64,000 nt of DNA. Origin: Amycolatopsis vastitatis. Lineage in GTDB: Bacteria; Actinomycetota; Actinomycetes; Mycobacteriales; Pseudonocardiaceae. Where the stretch lies: positions 186,001-250,000 of the forward strand of contig NZ_NMUL01000010.1 in NCBI RefSeq assembly GCF_002234595.1. Reading direction: 5' to 3'. The notes beneath the pieces were generated by a model that saw nothing but the letters and a program-made list of their open reading frames with translations, searched no databases and had not been told where the DNA came from. Shown piece after piece: positions 61,440 through 64,000 of the stretch (position 1 is the stretch's first letter; each line of letters starts with the position of its first letter). The position numbers and the translations under genes are program-made.

Positions 61440-61560
61440 CGCCGTTCAGCGGTGTGCCGACGGCGACCCGGCCGACCTCGGCGGCCACGTCTTCGGCCGC
61501 CATGGCTGGATGCGGGCGTCCGGCAGGCGCACGGTGTTCCCCTCGGTCAGCGTGTTCACG
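61440..61560 (-). pseudogene. Remnant of an NmrA-like epimerase, frameshifted
   Basis: Minus strand: LTEGNTVRLPDARIQP in one frame, then AAEDVAAEVGRVAVGTPLNG in the next, with one base missing between. Together they match residues NAVRLPATRVQPIAADDVAR... of the gene at 59149. Both ends are missing. It lies just upstream of the sigma gene, so an earlier COE-type partner was lost here. Confidence 0.6.
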
Positions 61561-61603
61561 CCCGAGTCGGGTGACGCGGGGACCGCGTTTGTGACAGCCC
61601 GGA

Positions 61604-61630
61604 TGTCACAAACCACGGCGGCATCCTGTC
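61604..61630 (+). promoter_or_regulatory. ECF41-type promoter of the ferritin-like gene
   Basis: TGTCACA at 61604-61610, 16-base spacer, TGTC at 61627-61630, 39 bases before the start at 61669. The -35 box is one arm of a perfect palindrome TTTGTGACA-gcccgga-TGTCACAAA. Confidence 0.7.
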
Positions 61631-61668
61631 CTGGCTGGGGACACCGACCTGACGAACCGAGGTACCGC

Positions 61669-62715
61669 ATGGACACCAGTGGCGCCCACGCCATCGAGAC
61701 GATCGACGATCTCCGCCGCCACCTGCAGTGGGCGATCGAACTCGAGCACGCGACGATTCCCCCGTACCTGTGCGCGCTGTACTCGCTGGACCCCGTCCGC
61801 AATCCCGAAGCCACCCAAGTCGTGGGCACGGTCCTCGCCGAGGAGATGATCCACCTGGCGCTGGCCGCGAACCTGCTCAACGCCGTCGGCGGCACGCCCA
61901 AGCTGGACACGCCGGAGCTGCTGCCGCCGTACCCGCATCCGTTGCCGCACGGCGACCGGTCCGTGCACGTCCACCTGGTCCCGTTCGGCCCCGAAGCGCT
62001 CGAGCTGTTCTTGCGCATCGAACAGCCCGCGTCGGCGGACGACCCGCCCCAGGGCGACGGATACCGGACGATCGGGCAGTTCTACGCCGCCGTCGAGGCC
62101 GGCTTGCGCACCCTGTGCGACAAGCTGGGCGAGGACGAGGTGTTCAGCGGCGACCCGGCCCGGCAGATCGGCGAGTACCACCTCCGGGGCGGGGGCGGCG
62201 AGGTGATGCCGGTCCGCGACCTGAAGTCCGCGTCGGCCGCGCTGGCGGAAATCATCGAACAGGGTGAAGGGGCCGCCCGCACGGACGTGTGGGACGGCGA
62301 CCACGACGTCTTCCACCCCGAGCGGGAAGAGGTCGCGCACTTCTACCGCTTCCAGGAGCTCCGGCTCGGCCGCCGCTACCGGACCGGCGACACGCCACAG
62401 TCCGGGCCGACCGGCGAGGAGATCACGGTCGACCTCGACGGCGTGCTGCCGATGCGGCCCAACCCGCGGACCGCCGACTATCCGGAAGGCAGCCCCATCC
62501 GCGTCGCCCAAGAGGCGTTCAACCAGACCTACAGCCTCCTGCTCTACCAGCTGGAAGAAGCCTTCAACGGCAGCCCGGACCAGCTGAAGGACGCCGTCGG
62601 CACGATGTTCGGGCTGCGCAAGCAGGCGCTGGCGCTGATGAAGCTGCCCACCGGCGACGGGACGACGACCGCGGGCCCGACCTTCGAGTACGTGCCACCC
62701 GAGCGGCGGAACTGA
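61669..62715 (+). CDS. Ferritin-like protein (VioB/iminophenyl-pyruvate dimer synthase domain)
   Basis: 348 aa from ATG 61669 (GAGG upstream); the open frame further upstream is not coding. LRRHLQWAIELEHATIPPYL and AEEMIHLALAANLLNAVGG (E-x6-Y, EExxH) are the two helices of a carboxylate-bridged diiron ferritin-like domain. DLDGVLPMRPNPRTADYP and FNQTYSLLLYQLEEAFNGSP follow. In known clusters such proteins are oxidative enzymes or stress proteins. Expressed from an ECF41-type promoter. Confidence 0.88.
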   Translation: MDTSGAHAIETIDDLRRHLQWAIELEHATIPPYLCALYSLDPVRNPEATQVVGTVLAEEMIHLALAANLLNAVGGTPKLDTPELLPPYPHPLPHGDRSVHVHLVPFGPEALELFLRIEQPASADDPPQGDGYRTIGQFYAAVEAGLRTLCDKLGEDEVFSGDPARQIGEYHLRGGGGEVMPVRDLKSASAALAEIIEQGEGAARTDVWDGDHDVFHPEREEVAHFYRFQELRLGRRYRTGDTPQSGPTGEEITVDLDGVLPMRPNPRTADYPEGSPIRVAQEAFNQTYSLLLYQLEEAFNGSPDQLKDAVGTMFGLRKQALALMKLPTGDGTTTAGPTFEYVPPERRN

Positions 62716-62926
62716 AGCACGGACGCCGCGCTCGCCGGTACCTCGCCGCCGGCGACTTCGCCGCGGCCGGGAAGATCCGGGGCGGCGAAGTCATCCCAGC
62801 GATCGGTAACGTTCGCTGATCATGGGGATATATGGTGTATGGCTGGGGAGCACCGGGTTGTCGTCTGGGTGGGGTTCCTCGTGCTCGACCGCACGGGCGA
62901 GCAGAACGAAACTGACAACCGAACAT

Positions 62927-64000
62927 ATGACAACTATGGGTAGCGCAAGAATTCGCGGCCTGCTGGCGTCCTCTGTCGCCGTTCTCGCCGCGGTGACCGT
63001 GATGACCGGGGTCCTCGCCCCGGTGGCGAGTGCCGCTTCGGCCGGGACTCCGGCGGCGGTGATGCAGACGCCGGACGAGTTGCGCATCAACGCCGCCGCC
63101 GTCGTGGGGCTCGCGGTCACTCCGGAACTGCTGCGGATCAGCGAAAGCAATTTCGTCTACGAGATCTACCGGGCCGCGACGCAGCAGGGCGAAATCGCGC
63201 AGGAGGTCCAGTTCGAGGCGCTGGACGCCTACCTCTACGAGAGGACGTCGTATTTTCTCACGGCGGGGATCTACGAGGCACACCAGCGGGATCTGGACCG
63301 CGAGGCGGTGTACCAGGCGCGGCGTACGGAGCGGCAGCCCGCGGCCACGCTGCTCGGCTTCGAGCTGACCTCGATCCTGCTGGCCAAGGACGACAAGAAC
63401 TTCGTCTTCGCCTTGTGGGAGCGGGCCGCCGGGGGTTCGTTCGTGAAGGCCGCCGCGGGTGCCGTTTACAGCGGAACGCCGGCGGAGCAGAAAGAGTTCA
63501 TCCTCCGCGGCATCTTCGTCGAGCATCAGCGTGACCTGGAAGCGGCCGAGAAGGAAGCCGCCGAGAAGAAGCTTCGTGACGCACGGGTGAAGGCTGCCGC
63601 CGTCGTCGGCATGGACCCGGCGCTGGCCGCGCAGTTGACGGACAAGGACTTCGTGGAGGCCATCTGGTTCCACGGCCTGGCACCTCGGGATTCCGAGGTG
63701 TATTACCAGGCTTACACCAGCCGGACGCCGGAGCAGTGGCGAACGTTCATCGACACCGGCATCTTCGAGGCTGCGGCCAAGGACAAGGTGGACAACATCA
63801 AGGTTCGCGCCGCCGCGGTCGTCGGTATCGACGCTGGGTACGCCAGGTATCTCCAGGAGGGCCCCCTGGTCCGCGAGATCTGGACCAGAGCGAAGCCCGG
63901 CACTCAGGTCCAGGCTGCCGCATATCGAGCCCTGCAGAGTGAATCACCCGCCCAGTGGCGAACCTTCCTGGAAACCGGCATCTTCACCGCCGACGCCGCG
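62927..64000 (+). CDS. Secreted ALF-repeat protein (5' part)
   Basis: 358 codons are in the window, open to the right edge. Start ATG 62927 or 62936; signal peptide GLLASSVAVLAAVTVMTGVL, cleavage near ASA-ASA. From about residue 50 there are ALF-type repeats, each with a core like RINAAAVVGLAVTPELL, RVKAAAVVGMDPALAAQL or KVRAAAVVGIDAGYARYL followed by an E-x-x-R-A-rich helix and W-R-T-F-x-x-T-G-I-F. Such proteins in actinomycetes often end in a toxin or peptidoglycan-binding domain, which would lie outside this window. Confidence 0.8.
   Translation, partial: MTTMGSARIRGLLASSVAVLAAVTVMTGVLAPVASAASAGTPAAVMQTPDELRINAAAVVGLAVTPELLRISESNFVYEIYRAATQQGEIAQEVQFEALDAYLYERTSYFLTAGIYEAHQRDLDREAVYQARRTERQPAATLLGFELTSILLAKDDKNFVFALWERAAGGSFVKAAAGAVYSGTPAEQKEFILRGIFVEHQRDLEAAEKEAAEKKLRDARVKAAAVVGMDPALAAQLTDKDFVEAIWFHGLAPRDSEVYYQAYTSRTPEQWRTFIDTGIFEAAAKDKVDNIKVRAAAVVGIDAGYARYLQEGPLVREIWTRAKPGTQVQAAAYRALQSESPAQWRTFLETGIFTADAA

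Noticed and set aside
1-64000. CRISPR arrays, tRNA/rRNA genes, insertion sequences, PKS/NRPS genes
   Set aside because: Looked for by eye; no regularly spaced repeats, cloverleaf tails, transposase motifs or megasynthase motifs were seen. A tRNAscan or ISfinder run would be decisive.

Overview
The window is high-GC DNA with actinomycete gene content: SARP/BTAD regulators, large LuxR (LAL) regulators, ECF sigma factors with SnoaL-like tails, F420-type enzymes, many TetR/MarR regulators and GTG starts. I infer an actinomycete, plausibly Pseudonocardiaceae (Amycolatopsis-like). The taxonomy is inference only. I saw no rRNA, tRNA, CRISPR, PKS or NRPS genes and no intact insertion sequence.

Left edge (1-5.4 kb): the tail of an ABC permease, a GT39-type membrane glycosyltransferase, a NarL-type two-component pair, a broken cytochrome P450 and a TetR regulator. 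From 3.7 to 8.2 kb remnants are mixed with intact regulators: the P450, a response-regulator fragment, an SDR remnant beside an intact LysR gene, and a SARP gene whose NB-ARC part is frameshifted away.

Centre of interest (8.43-17.35 kb): a compact, same-strand, mostly overlapping gene set that looks like an undescribed RiPP (ribosomal peptide) biosynthetic cluster. It starts with a 50-aa peptide gene with a strong ribosome binding site, followed by a stable stem-loop. Next come a prolyl-hydroxylase-like 2OG/Fe oxygenase, an HExxH metallopeptidase-like protein, a P450, an aldo/keto reductase, a DUF5519 protein, an F420/NADP reductase-like protein, a tetrapyrrole-methylase-fold (borosin-type) methyltransferase, a PRMT-like methyltransferase, an LLM-class (F420/flavin) oxidoreductase and an MFS exporter. 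A terminator hairpin ends the operon, and a SARP gene lies on each side (7.2 and 17.6 kb). The C-terminal part of the peptide contains W-P-R-C, residues that fit the predicted oxidases and methyltransferases.

21-27.7 kb: a methyltransferase, a LAL regulator, two small secreted proteins and an XRE-type regulator. 27.8-48.1 kb: repeated small modules of a regulator plus detoxification-type enzymes (TetR/quinone oxidoreductase/SnoaL; MarR/hydrolase/NmrA/NIPSNAP; TetR-MarR-MFS facing SnoaL/NmrA; TetR with a membrane nitrilase/Lnt-like protein). Several have clear palindromic operators between divergent genes. An S53 peptidase, a GMC oxidoreductase, an ECF sigma factor and an SDR lie among them.

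48-57 kb: mainly secreted proteins (two BNR/sialidase-fold proteins, a parallel beta-helix protein, a peptidase-inhibitor I36-like protein). 57.3-62.7 kb: an apparent ECF41 sigma-factor locus. A sigma gene with a one-base frameshift, an orphan SnoaL domain and an NmrA remnant sit between targets (heme peroxidase, cupin + NmrA epimerase, ferritin-like protein). The promoters of those targets share (T/A)GTCACA-N16-(T/G)GTC. The right edge holds the start of a secreted ALF-repeat protein that runs out of the window.
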